64,000 nucleotides of DNA from Kineococcus rhizosphaerae (GTDB lineage: Bacteria; Actinomycetota; Actinomycetes; Actinomycetales; Kineococcaceae): NCBI RefSeq assembly GCF_003002055.1, contig NZ_PVZF01000006.1, positions 124,001-188,000 on the forward strand. The letters run 5' to 3'. Positions within the stretch are counted from its first letter, which is position 1. Each line of letters begins with the position of its first letter. The notes beneath the pieces were generated by a model. The model searched no databases. It was not told the origin of the DNA and saw only the letters and a list, made by a program, of their open reading frames with translations. Made by a program: the position numbers and the translations under genes. Below are positions 8,241 through 15,929 of the stretch, in pieces.

Positions 8241-8924
8241 TCACCAGGGCAGGGTCCCCGCCTCGTCCTGGAAGGTCCCGGTCGGGCCGGACGGGTCGGG
8301 GGTGGCCCACCGCACGACCACCCGTGCGCTCTCCTGCACCGGCCGTCCGATGCCGAACGCGGCGGTCATGTCGGTGGCGGTCGCGCCGGGTTCGACGGCG
8401 TTGAACCGGATGCCGGGGTTCGCCTTGGCGTACTGCAGGGTCAGCATGGTCGCCGCGGCCTTCGACGCGGCGTACAGGGCCAGCGGGAACCCGGCCTCGG
8501 GGCGGTCGGGGTTGGTGACGGCCCAGAACGATCCCATGCTGCTGGAGACGGTGACCACGGTGGGGTTCGCGGACCGGCGCAGCAGCGGCAGCGCGGCTTC
8601 CGTGACGAGCACGACGCCGACGGCGTTCGTGGCGAACGACCTGGTGGCGGCGGGGCCGTCGAGCCCGGTCTCCAGGACGCCCGCGTTGTGCACCAGGACG
8701 TCGAGACGGCCCTCGGCGGCGTCGATCGTCGCCAGGGCCCGGCGCACCGAGGCCTCGTCCGTGACGTCGAGCTGCACGGAGCGCGCCCCGATCCGCGCGG
8801 CGGCCTCCTGCCCGCGCCCGGCGTCGCGGGCGCCGATCCACACGTCGTGCCCGAGGTCCAGCAGCTGCCGGGCGGTCTCGTGGCCGAGGCCCTTGTTGCC
8901 CCCGGTGATCAGCGTGACGGTCAT
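8241..8924 (-). CDS. SDR-family NAD(P)-dependent oxidoreductase
   Basis: A 227-residue short-chain dehydrogenase/reductase. The cofactor loop TGGNKGLG (7-14), the NAG motif (80-82), the catalytic serine region SSS (127-129) and Y151-x3-K155 (YAASK) are all present, so it should be active. The ATG at 8924 follows GAGGAGAGG. It is divergently paired with an MmyB-type regulator, an arrangement seen many times in Actinomycetota, where the regulator usually controls the SDR. The substrate is unknown. Confidence 0.88.
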   Translation of the reverse strand: MTVTLITGGNKGLGHETARQLLDLGHDVWIGARDAGRGQEAAARIGARSVQLDVTDEASVRRALATIDAAEGRLDVLVHNAGVLETGLDGPAATRSFATNAVGVVLVTEAALPLLRRSANPTVVTVSSSMGSFWAVTNPDRPEAGFPLALYAASKAAATMLTLQYAKANPGIRFNAVEPGATATDMTAAFGIGRPVQESARVVVRWATPDPSGPTGTFQDEAGTLPW

Positions 8925-8952
8925 GCCTCTCCTCGTTCTCCCTGGTTCTCAC

Positions 8953-8981
8953 CGGTCCGGTCGGACCGCTGCGCAACGCTA
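8953..8981 (-). promoter_or_regulatory. SDR promoter with palindromic operator
   Basis: On the minus strand TAGCGT (8981-8976) is a likely -10 box. Directly downstream is a perfect inverted repeat CGGTCCG-GT-CGGACCG (8953-8968). It sits between the SDR start (8924) and the divergent regulator start (9074), so it is a good candidate operator for that regulator. Confidence 0.5.
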
Positions 8982-9073
8982 GGGAGGGCGCGCCGGACCA
9001 GCCAGAGCCCCGCCCGGACGGGGGTCTCGCAGGACCCTGCCTGCGCCGGCGCGGGCGTCCTACGCTCGAGCCC

Positions 9074-9964
9074 GTGAGCGAGTCGACGAACCCCCTCGGG
9101 GCCTTCCTGCGGGCCCGGCGCGAGCTGGTGACGACGGAGCAGGTGGGCCTGCCGAACGCCGGGGTGCGGCGCGTGCCGGGCCTGCGCCGGGAGGAGGTCG
9201 CGATGCTCGCCGGCATCAGCGCGGACTACTACCTGCGGCTGGAGCGCGGCCGCGACCGCCACCCCTCACCGCAGGTCCTGGAGTCGATCGCCGCCGTGCT
9301 GCAGCTCGACGACGAGCACGTCGCGCACCTGCTGGGAATGGTCGCGCAGGTGCCGCGCAGGCGCAGGCGCCGGGCGCGGCGGCAGACCCCTCCGGCGGGG
9401 GCGCTGAAGCTCCTGGGTTCCCTCGTGCAGCCCGCGTACATCGAGGACCGGTACTTCGACGTCCTCGCCGCGAACCGCCTGGCGACGGCGCTCTCACCGG
9501 GCACCGTCGTGGGGGGCAACCAGCTGCGGGACCTGTTCCTGGACGCCGCGACGCAGGCGCTGTACCCGGACTGGGAGGACGTGACGGAGTGCTTCGTCGC
9601 GAACCTGCGCCAGGCCGTCGGGACCGACGTCGACGACCCCCGGTTCATCGAGCTGACCGGTGAGCTGACGCTGGCCAGCCCCCGGTTCCGGACGCTGTGG
9701 GCCCGGCACGAGGTGCGCGGGCAGAGCGGGGGTCCGGTGCGCTTCCACCACCCCCAGGTCGGCGACCTGACCCTCAACCGGGAACGCCTGACCATCAACG
9801 GCAGCGACGACCTGATGCTGGTGGTCCACCACCCGGACGCGGGGTCGCGCGACGAGGAGACCCTCGGCCTGCTCGCCGCCACGAGCCTGCCCCCCGTCCC
9901 ACGTCGTCCCGGTGGGCGCGAGGACGCCGGGGGCCAGCGGGAGGCGGACGGGGTCCGGCGGTGA
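9074..9964 (+). CDS. XRE-type HTH regulator with MmyB-like ligand-binding domain
   Basis: A 296-residue regulator. The helix-turn-helix segment LRREEVAMLAGISADYYLRLERGRDRHPS lies within residues 35-65 and is typical of the MmyB group; the second half (FDVLAANRLATAL, LFLDAATQALYPDWE, RFRTLWARHEVR, FHHPQVGDLTLNRE) matches the MmyB-like ligand-binding domain, which may bind a fatty acid or similar ligand. GTG at 9074 follows TACGCT (9061-9066) by 7 bases, probably leaderless. It likely controls the divergent SDR gene. The last 4 bases overlap the acetyltransferase gene. Confidence 0.9.
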   Translation: MSESTNPLGAFLRARRELVTTEQVGLPNAGVRRVPGLRREEVAMLAGISADYYLRLERGRDRHPSPQVLESIAAVLQLDDEHVAHLLGMVAQVPRRRRRRARRQTPPAGALKLLGSLVQPAYIEDRYFDVLAANRLATALSPGTVVGGNQLRDLFLDAATQALYPDWEDVTECFVANLRQAVGTDVDDPRFIELTGELTLASPRFRTLWARHEVRGQSGGPVRFHHPQVGDLTLNRERLTINGSDDLMLVVHHPDAGSRDEETLGLLAATSLPPVPRRPGGREDAGGQREADGVRR

Positions 9965-10509
9965 CGGGTTTCGTCCTGGCCGTCGACGAGGACGTGGAAC
10001 TCGTCCTCACCGAACCCTGGCTGGTGCCCTCGGTGCACGCCCTGCTGCTGGCCGACCTCGAGCACCTGCAGCCGTGGGAGGAGCTGGCGCGCCCGGACCT
10101 GACGCTGGAGGAGTTCGCCGCACGGCTGCGCACCACCCGGCTGGCGTGGGTCGACGGCAAGGCCCTGCCGTGCACGCTGCGCTGGCGCGGCGAGGTCGTC
10201 GGGGCGCTGGGGGCCAGCCTGGACCCCGAACTCTCCCGGGCGGGACTCGGGTACTGGATCGACGCCGGTCACCAGGGCCGGGGCATCGTCACCCGCGCCG
10301 CCGCAACCCTGCGCGAGCACCTCGTCCGCGACCGCGGGGTGCAGCGGGTCGAGATCCGGTGCGCGGCGCAGAACCGGCCCAGCCGGGCCGTGGCCGAGCG
10401 GCTGGGGTTCACGCTGGAGGGCACCCTGCGCTCGGTGCTGCCCGCGGCGGGGGGCCGGCACGACGTCTGCGTCTGCGGTCGGCTGCCGGGGGACGACGCA
10501 CACCCGTGA
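9961..10509 (+). CDS. GNAT acetyltransferase, RimL/RimJ-like
   Basis: A 182-residue N-acetyltransferase. The order of motifs is that of ribosomal-protein serine acetyltransferases: VHALLLADLEHLQPWEEL, then the core strand AGLGYWIDAGHQGRGIVTRAA with the acetyl-CoA loop (Q/RxxGxG/A form HQGRGI), and VQRVEIRCAAQNRPSRAVAERLGFTLEG. The GTG at 9961 overlaps the preceding TGA (GTGA), so the two genes are translationally coupled. The true target, protein or small molecule, cannot be told from sequence. Confidence 0.85.
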   Translation: MTGFVLAVDEDVELVLTEPWLVPSVHALLLADLEHLQPWEELARPDLTLEEFAARLRTTRLAWVDGKALPCTLRWRGEVVGALGASLDPELSRAGLGYWIDAGHQGRGIVTRAAATLREHLVRDRGVQRVEIRCAAQNRPSRAVAERLGFTLEGTLRSVLPAAGGRHDVCVCGRLPGDDAHP

Positions 10510-10541
10510 CCGCAGACGTGCGGTGACCGCCTGAGCCGGGT

Positions 10542-12032
10542 TCAGCGGGTCGGCGCCTGCAGCTGCACCTGCACGGGAGCCGGCGCCGCGACCACCGCGT
10601 CCCGCCCGCCGCACTTCGCCGCGTACAGCGCGGTGTCGGCGGCGGCGAACAGTTCCGCCGCGCTCGACGTCCCGTCCCACTGGGCCACGCCGGCCGAGAA
10701 CGTCTGGCCCGCCGGGGTGACCGCGCGCAGGGAGTCCACCACCGCGACCGCCGACGCCAGGTCACGGCCCAGGACGAGCAGCAGGAACTCCTCCCCGCCC
10801 CAGCGGCCGAGCATGGCCGAGCGGCCGGCCCCGGCACCGACGCGGTCCACGACGAGACGTTCGCGCCAGGCCGCGGAGGCCTGCACCAGCAGCTGGTCAC
10901 CCGCCTGGTGGCCGTAGGTGTCGTTGAACGCCTTGAAGCGGTCGAGGTCCAGGACCGCCACGCACAGCGGCAGCCCCTCCTCGAGCGCCCGGACCTGCAT
11001 CCGGGCCAGTTCGGCGTCGCCCGTGCGGCGGTTCGGCAGACCGGTCAGCGCATCGGTGCGCGCCAGTTCCGACAGCTTCGCCGCCTGCTGGTCCAGCCGG
11101 CGCAACAACCCCGACATGCGCTGGACCACCAGGGCGAACAGCACCACCGAGGAGACGCCCACGGCCCACCCCTCCAGCCGCAGGCCCAGCGCCAGTTCGA
11201 CCAGCAGCGTCCCGGGGGCGACGAGGCTCGCCAGGGTCAGCGCCGCCAGCCTGCGGCGCGTGAACCGGGTCCCGGCCTGCCGCCCGTCGCCGTCGGTCAG
11301 CGCCCGCATCGACGGGTGCAGCGCCGCGGTGGCGAAGCAGACGTAGCCCAGCAACCAGGGCAGGGTGATGAGGCCACCGGAGTACCCGGTCGTCATCTCG
11401 ACGTACTGGTAGGCGCAGTCGGCCACCAGCAGCAGCGTGTTCCCCGCGACCAGCCACCGGAACGACGCGGTGCGCGCCCCGCTCGTAGTCAGCAACCGCA
11501 CCAGGAACGCGAGCAGCAGCACGTCGCCCAGCGGGTAGGCGGCCGCCAGCACCCGCGCGACCGACGACTCCCCCGCCGACTCCAGCCCCGGCCGCATGAG
11601 CAGCACCCAGCTCAGCAGGACGAAACCCACGGTGAAGATCAGCGAGTCGACGAACCCCTCGGGGTCGCCCTGCCCGCGGCGGGCCCGCACGAACCGCCAG
11701 AACCCGCACGCGATGAGCGCGTAGCTCGTCAGGTACAGCGCGTCGGCCGGGGACGGGAACGGCGAGACGTGCAGGACCCACGTGTACACGGCCCACAGCA
11801 GGTCGGCCGCGGCCCAGGCCGCCACCCCGCACGTCGTCAGCCACCACCCGGCCACCGCGCGCGGACGGTGCCGGCGGACGCCCACGACCATGAGCGCCAC
11901 GCACCCGCAGCTGATGACGCTGTACAGCGCGTCGTGGACGGGACCCGCGGGCAGGCACACGCACAGCACGGACAACGCGACACCGACGGTAAGGTGCGCG
12001 CGGACGAGGACCCCCGTTCCAGGACTGGGCAT
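10542..12032 (-). CDS. Membrane-bound GGDEF protein (diguanylate cyclase)
   Basis: A protein of about 496 residues. The N-terminal two-thirds hold roughly nine to ten hydrophobic segments (from LTVGVALSVLCVCL to WAVGVSSVVLFALVV). A GGDEF domain follows: ARTDALTGLPNRR, DLDRFKAFNDTYGHQAGDQLL and the active-site variant GGEEF, which is catalytically competent in this family. It should make cyclic di-GMP in response to a membrane-sensed signal. I start at ATG 12032, next to GGGAGAGG; a GTG at 12077 is possible but has no ribosome binding site. It converges on the acetyltransferase gene. Confidence 0.85.
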   Translation of the reverse strand: MPSPGTGVLVRAHLTVGVALSVLCVCLPAGPVHDALYSVISCGCVALMVVGVRRHRPRAVAGWWLTTCGVAAWAAADLLWAVYTWVLHVSPFPSPADALYLTSYALIACGFWRFVRARRGQGDPEGFVDSLIFTVGFVLLSWVLLMRPGLESAGESSVARVLAAAYPLGDVLLLAFLVRLLTTSGARTASFRWLVAGNTLLLVADCAYQYVEMTTGYSGGLITLPWLLGYVCFATAALHPSMRALTDGDGRQAGTRFTRRRLAALTLASLVAPGTLLVELALGLRLEGWAVGVSSVVLFALVVQRMSGLLRRLDQQAAKLSELARTDALTGLPNRRTGDAELARMQVRALEEGLPLCVAVLDLDRFKAFNDTYGHQAGDQLLVQASAAWRERLVVDRVGAGAGRSAMLGRWGGEEFLLLVLGRDLASAVAVVDSLRAVTPAGQTFSAGVAQWDGTSSAAELFAAADTALYAAKCGGRDAVVAAPAPVQVQLQAPTR

Positions 12033-12217
12033 CCTCTCCCATCGCCACGTCCGGCCCCGGACTGTCGCCCGGTTCACCCGAACGGCGGCCGCCGCGGCCG
12101 CCGGCCGTCAGACGGTCCTCTAGACGGTCCTCGTGACGCGGACACCCGTCCGGGTGACACCGGTGAGGTCGGACCCCGGGGGTTCCCCCGCGCCCAGCGT
12201 CTCGGCGCGGGCGGGGT

Positions 12218-13108
12218 TCACTTCAGCCCGCTGCGGGCGATGCCGGCGACGAACTGCCGCTGCGCGATCCCGAACAGCACGAGCACCGGCAGCACGGACA
12301 CCAGCGCGCCGGCCATGAGCGCCGGGTAGTCCGTCGTGTACTGGCTCTGCAGGAACGACAACCCGACGGGCAGGGTGTAGAGGGCCGGGTCGCGCAGGGC
12401 CACCAGCGGCCACGCGAACTCGTTCCAGCGGTACATGAACGTCATCACCAGCAGGACCGCGATCAACGGCCGCGACAACGGCAGCACGACCGACCACAGC
12501 GTGCGCAGCTGCCCGGCCCCGTCGAGCTGGGCGGCTTCGAGCAGTTCGTCGGGCAGCGAGAGGAAGTACTGCCGGGCCAGGAACACCCCGAACGCCTCGG
12601 CCGAGCGGGGGACGATGACCGCCCAGTAGGAGTTGATCCAGCCCAGGGAGTTCACGAGGTCGAACTGCGGCACCAGCAGGACCTGCACGGGGATCATGAG
12701 GGTCGCGACGATGAGCAGGAAGACGACCGACCGCCCGGGGAAGCGGTGCTTGGCCAGCACGTAGCCGGCCGTCACGTCCACCACGACCGTCAGGGCCACC
12801 GCGACCACGGCGATCGCGAAGGAGTTCTGCGCCCACTGCAGCACCGGGAACTGCGTCAGGGCCCGGGTGAAACCGCCGGCGTGCAGCGTGGTCGGGAGCA
12901 GGCCGATGCGCCCGGAGGCCAGGTCGTCGCGCGGGGAGACGGCCGTGACGACCATCCAGTAGAGCGGGAACAACCAGAGCAGGCTGAGCACGACCAGGAC
13001 GACGTACCGCCCCCGGCGGGTGCCCCGAGAGCTCCCCCGGGCGGAGCGGCGGGAGTGCTGCACGGCGAGCCGGTCCCGCGGGCGGGTCGCCCCCTCGACG
13101 CGGCTCAC
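12218..13108 (-). CDS. Carbohydrate ABC transporter permease (importer 1, MalG-type)
   Basis: A 296-residue inner-membrane subunit of a sugar importer. Six hydrophobic segments are visible, with the cytoplasmic EAA loop EAAQLDGAGQLRTLWSVVLP that docks the ATPase, and the MalG-type ending FVAGIARSGLK. The GTG start at 13108 overlaps the previous stop (GTGA). It is the third gene of a binding protein-permease-permease operon. No ATPase gene is nearby; such importers usually share one MsiK-type ATPase encoded elsewhere. Confidence 0.9.
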   Translation of the reverse strand: MSRVEGATRPRDRLAVQHSRRSARGSSRGTRRGRYVVLVVLSLLWLFPLYWMVVTAVSPRDDLASGRIGLLPTTLHAGGFTRALTQFPVLQWAQNSFAIAVVAVALTVVVDVTAGYVLAKHRFPGRSVVFLLIVATLMIPVQVLLVPQFDLVNSLGWINSYWAVIVPRSAEAFGVFLARQYFLSLPDELLEAAQLDGAGQLRTLWSVVLPLSRPLIAVLLVMTFMYRWNEFAWPLVALRDPALYTLPVGLSFLQSQYTTDYPALMAGALVSVLPVLVLFGIAQRQFVAGIARSGLK

Positions 13109-13974
13109 AGCTCGTCCTCGCTGGCCCGCTGGACCCGCCACCACACGGCGGTGGCCGCCAGCACCACGACGAACACGACGACCCCGATCGCCGAGCCGTA
13201 CCCCTCGCGCCGGGCGGCGAAGCCCTGGTTGTAGGCGTAGGTGACCAGGAGCTCGGTCGACCCCGCGGGGCCGCCCTTGGTCATGACCCAGACGATGTCG
13301 AACACCTGGAAGGTCTCGATGACGAGCATCACCGTGAGGAAGAAGGTCGTGGGCCGCAGCAGCGGCCAGACGACGCCCTTCAGGCGCTGCCACGCCGAGG
13401 CGCCGTCCAGTTCGGCGGCCTCCAGGACGTCACCGTCGATCCCCTGCAGCGCCGACAGGTAGAGGATCACCGCCAGGCCCGTGCGCGCCCACAGCAGGAC
13501 CAGGACGACGGAGACCGCGGCCGCGGTCCCGTCGGACTGCCAGTCCGGTTGCGGCAGGCCCGTCCCGGCCAGGACCCGGTCGACGATCCCGACGTTCTGG
13601 TCGAAGATCCACCGTCCCGCCATGGCCACGACGACCCCGGAGATCACGTAGGGCGCGAGGAACACGGCACGGAACAACCCGCCCCCCGGGATGCGGTCGC
13701 GCAGCAGCAGGGCGATGCCCAGCCCGAGGCCGAGGCTGACCGGGACGGAGACGACGGCCAGCAGCGCGGTGTTCCCGGCGGCCTGCCAGAAGGTCGGGTC
13801 CGAGGCCATCGCGGTGTAGTTCGCCAGTCCCACGAACTTCGCCTGCCCGATGCCCGTGGAGTTCGTCAGGGAGATCCGCACGGCGCCGACGAGGGGGTAG
13901 AGCACGAAGACGCCGAACAGCGCGAGCGCCGGGGCCAGCATCGCGTAGGAGGTGGCCCACCGCCTGACCCTCAC
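13105..13974 (-). CDS. Carbohydrate ABC transporter permease (importer 1, MalF-type)
   Basis: A 289-residue permease with six hydrophobic segments starting at YAMLAPALALFGVFVLYPLVG. The EAA loop is EAAELDGASAWQRLKGVVWP. The MalF-type signature WVMTKGGPAGSTELLVTYAYNQGF precedes the last helix. The GTG start at 13974 overlaps the binding-protein stop by 4 bases, and its own stop overlaps the next permease by 4 bases. The two permeases should form the heterodimeric channel. Confidence 0.9.
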   Translation of the reverse strand: MRVRRWATSYAMLAPALALFGVFVLYPLVGAVRISLTNSTGIGQAKFVGLANYTAMASDPTFWQAAGNTALLAVVSVPVSLGLGLGIALLLRDRIPGGGLFRAVFLAPYVISGVVVAMAGRWIFDQNVGIVDRVLAGTGLPQPDWQSDGTAAAVSVVLVLLWARTGLAVILYLSALQGIDGDVLEAAELDGASAWQRLKGVVWPLLRPTTFFLTVMLVIETFQVFDIVWVMTKGGPAGSTELLVTYAYNQGFAARREGYGSAIGVVVFVVVLAATAVWWRVQRASEDEL

Positions 13975-15320
13975 GACTGCTTCAGCACCGAGGCGACGCC
14001 GTCGGTGATCCGCTTCAGCGCCGCGGCGTCGTCGTCGCCACCGAGGAACACCTCGTCGAGCCGGTCGCGCAACTGGGCGTTGATGGCGCTGAAGCTCGGC
14101 ACGACGACCTGCTGGACGAGGGGTTCGCGGATCGCCTTGGCCTGCTCGACGTACAGCTCCATGAGGTCCGGGCGCACGGGGTACTTCAGCGTCGCGGGGT
14201 CCACGTCGCTGCGGGTGGGCAGGACGCTGGCCGCGGCGCAGAAGGTGCCCATCTGCTCGGCCTGCGCGCAGAAGGTCAGGAACTTCAGCGCCTGCTCCTT
14301 CTTCTCGCTCGCCTCGACCGCCACGAGGGCGTTGCCGCCGAGGTCCGCGGAGGCGTTGACGTCGCGCGGCAGGAACGTGGCGGAGTACTCGAACCCGCCG
14401 CCGTCGATCTCGGCGAGCAGGAAGTCACCCGCGAAGGCCGTCGCCACCGTCTGGTTGAGGAACAGGTCGCTCGCGGCCTGCCCGCGCGCGGAGGCGTTCT
14501 GCGGGGTGAGCTGCTTGCGGAACAGGTCGCGCGTGTAGGTCAGCGCCTTCAGCGCCCCGGGGTCGTCGGCGGCGACCGAGGTGAGGTCGTCGCTGAGCAG
14601 CCTCCCCCCGGCCTGGTCGACGAAGTTCAGCCAGCGGTAGGCGCCGGCGTTCTGCCAGTTGGCCGCGAAGGCGTAGCTGTCGGCGCGCGAGGGCTTGATC
14701 CGGCCGAGGGCGGCGGCGAAGTCCTCCCAGCTCCAGGCGGCGTCCAGCGTGGCCGGCAGGGTGCCGAGCCCGGCCGAGGCGACCGCCGCGGTGTTCAGGA
14801 CGACCATGGACGTGTCGGTGTGGTGCGGGATCCCGAAGGTCCCCTGCTCGTCGGTCACAGCCGACCAGAACGCCGGCAGGAACGAGGCCTTCAGGGTGTC
14901 GGCGTCGGGCAGGGAGGCCAGGACGTTCTGCCCGCGGTAGGCCGCGACGTCGGTGTAGCTGACGCGGAACAGGTCCGGCGGGGTGTCGGTGCGCAGGCCG
15001 GTGTCGACGGCCGTCAGGACCTCCGAGTAGGGCACGACCTGCAGCTTCACGGTCGTCCCGGTCTGCTCCTTGAACCCGTCGGCCAGGGCCTTGAACGCCG
15101 CGGCCTCGGCGTCGGAGGCCCACGTGATCATCGTCAGGGAGCCGTCGTCGGAGGAGCCGCCGTCCTCCTTCGACCCCCCGGTGGAGAAGCCGCCGCAGGC
15201 GCTGAGGGCCCCGGTGGTCGCGACCGCGGCGCCGGCGCCGAGGAACCGGCGGCGGGACGTCCGCTGCCCCGTGACGGTGGTGTGAGTGTTCTGGGCACTG
15301 CTCCGGTCAGGGTGGACCAT
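13971..15320 (-). CDS. Sugar-binding lipoprotein of ABC importer 1
   Basis: A 449-residue extracellular solute-binding protein (family 1). A twin-arginine signal RRRFLGAGAAV (from residue 23) and a lipobox LSAC with C42 as the lipidated cysteine anchor it outside the membrane. A Gly/Ser/Asp linker leads to the mature domain (MITWASDAEAAAFKALADGFKEQTG). ATG 15320 follows GGAG by about 8 bases; a longer frame to 15416 has no site. The sugar is not predictable: there is no hydrolase or regulator next to this operon. Confidence 0.9.
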   Translation of the reverse strand: MVHPDRSSAQNTHTTVTGQRTSRRRFLGAGAAVATTGALSACGGFSTGGSKEDGGSSDDGSLTMITWASDAEAAAFKALADGFKEQTGTTVKLQVVPYSEVLTAVDTGLRTDTPPDLFRVSYTDVAAYRGQNVLASLPDADTLKASFLPAFWSAVTDEQGTFGIPHHTDTSMVVLNTAAVASAGLGTLPATLDAAWSWEDFAAALGRIKPSRADSYAFAANWQNAGAYRWLNFVDQAGGRLLSDDLTSVAADDPGALKALTYTRDLFRKQLTPQNASARGQAASDLFLNQTVATAFAGDFLLAEIDGGGFEYSATFLPRDVNASADLGGNALVAVEASEKKEQALKFLTFCAQAEQMGTFCAAASVLPTRSDVDPATLKYPVRPDLMELYVEQAKAIREPLVQQVVVPSFSAINAQLRDRLDEVFLGGDDDAAALKRITDGVASVLKQS

Positions 15321-15433
15321 GGGGAAAGCTCCGTTTGTCCGTGCAGGCGTTGGCTTCACCTGCTGGAGGTCGCGCGGGACGGGCACCTCTGGGAAAGGTG
15401 CGCCCAACGTAGCCACGTTCGCCGGGCGCAGCG

Positions 15434-15450
15434 CGCCGGAACGTCCGGCG
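15434..15450 (-). terminator. Hairpin after the anti-sigma-like ATPase gene
   Basis: CGCCGGA-ACG-TCCGGCG (15434-15450) is a perfect 7-bp stem 33 bases past the ATPase stop (15483) on the minus strand; an alternative stem AACGTCC/GGACGTT (15440-15457) overlaps it. It probably ends the phosphatase-ATPase transcript before the ABC operon. No U-tract is present. Confidence 0.4.
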
Positions 15451-15482
15451 GGACGTTGCGCCAGGGCGGCGCGCGGGACGGC

Positions 15483-15929
15483 TCAGGCGTCGTCGACGAG
15501 CCGGCTCCAGACCGTCTTGCCGTCGGCGCGCACGTCGACGCCCCAGTCCGCGCTGACGACGTCGACGAGGGCGATGCCCCGCCCGCCCACGGCGTCGGGG
15601 TCGGCGTGCCGCAGCGTCGGGGCGTGCGGGTCGGCGTCGGAGACCTCGATGGTCACCCCCGCGTCCGCGGCGCAGTCCAGGGACAGCCGTGCGGGCGGTG
15701 CACCGTGCCGGACGGCGTTCGTCACGAGCTCGGTGACGACGAGATCGGCCCGTGGACGGACCCCGGCGGCGTGGACCGTGCACCAGTGCGCGTCCAGGAA
15801 GCGCCGCGCCCGCCGGCTGGCGGTGGCGTCCATGACCACGTCGAGCGCGGCGGGCGGGGTCTGGGAGCACATCGTGGTGGAACCGTCTCCCGGAACCGCC
15901 CGCTCCGCGACCGGAAGCGCTTCCCTCAC
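15483..15929 (-). CDS. RsbW/SpoIIAB-like ATP-binding protein (anti-sigma factor-type kinase)
   Basis: A 148-residue GHKL ATPase of the anti-sigma-factor serine kinase type. The N-box VTELVTNAVRHG and the G-box region DADPHAPTLRHADPDAVGGRGIALVDVV are present. In the family these bind a sigma factor and phosphorylate an anti-anti-sigma factor. The GTG at 15929 overlaps the stop of the LOV phosphatase gene (GTGA), which argues for coupled synthesis; an ATG at 15872 is an alternative start. The operon context makes it the likely partner in the phosphatase's switch. Confidence 0.85.
   Translation of the reverse strand: MREALPVAERAVPGDGSTTMCSQTPPAALDVVMDATASRRARRFLDAHWCTVHAAGVRPRADLVVTELVTNAVRHGAPPARLSLDCAADAGVTIEVSDADPHAPTLRHADPDAVGGRGIALVDVVSADWGVDVRADGKTVWSRLVDDA

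Noticed and set aside
10509-10524. ACCGCA-GACG-TGCGGT hairpin between convergent genes as a terminator
   Set aside because: Six base pairs only; too weak to call in DNA this GC-rich.
12110-12132. Tandem copies of AGACGGTCCTC near the importer 1 operon end
   Set aside because: Two 11-base units with no link to a start or stop signal; likely chance slippage.
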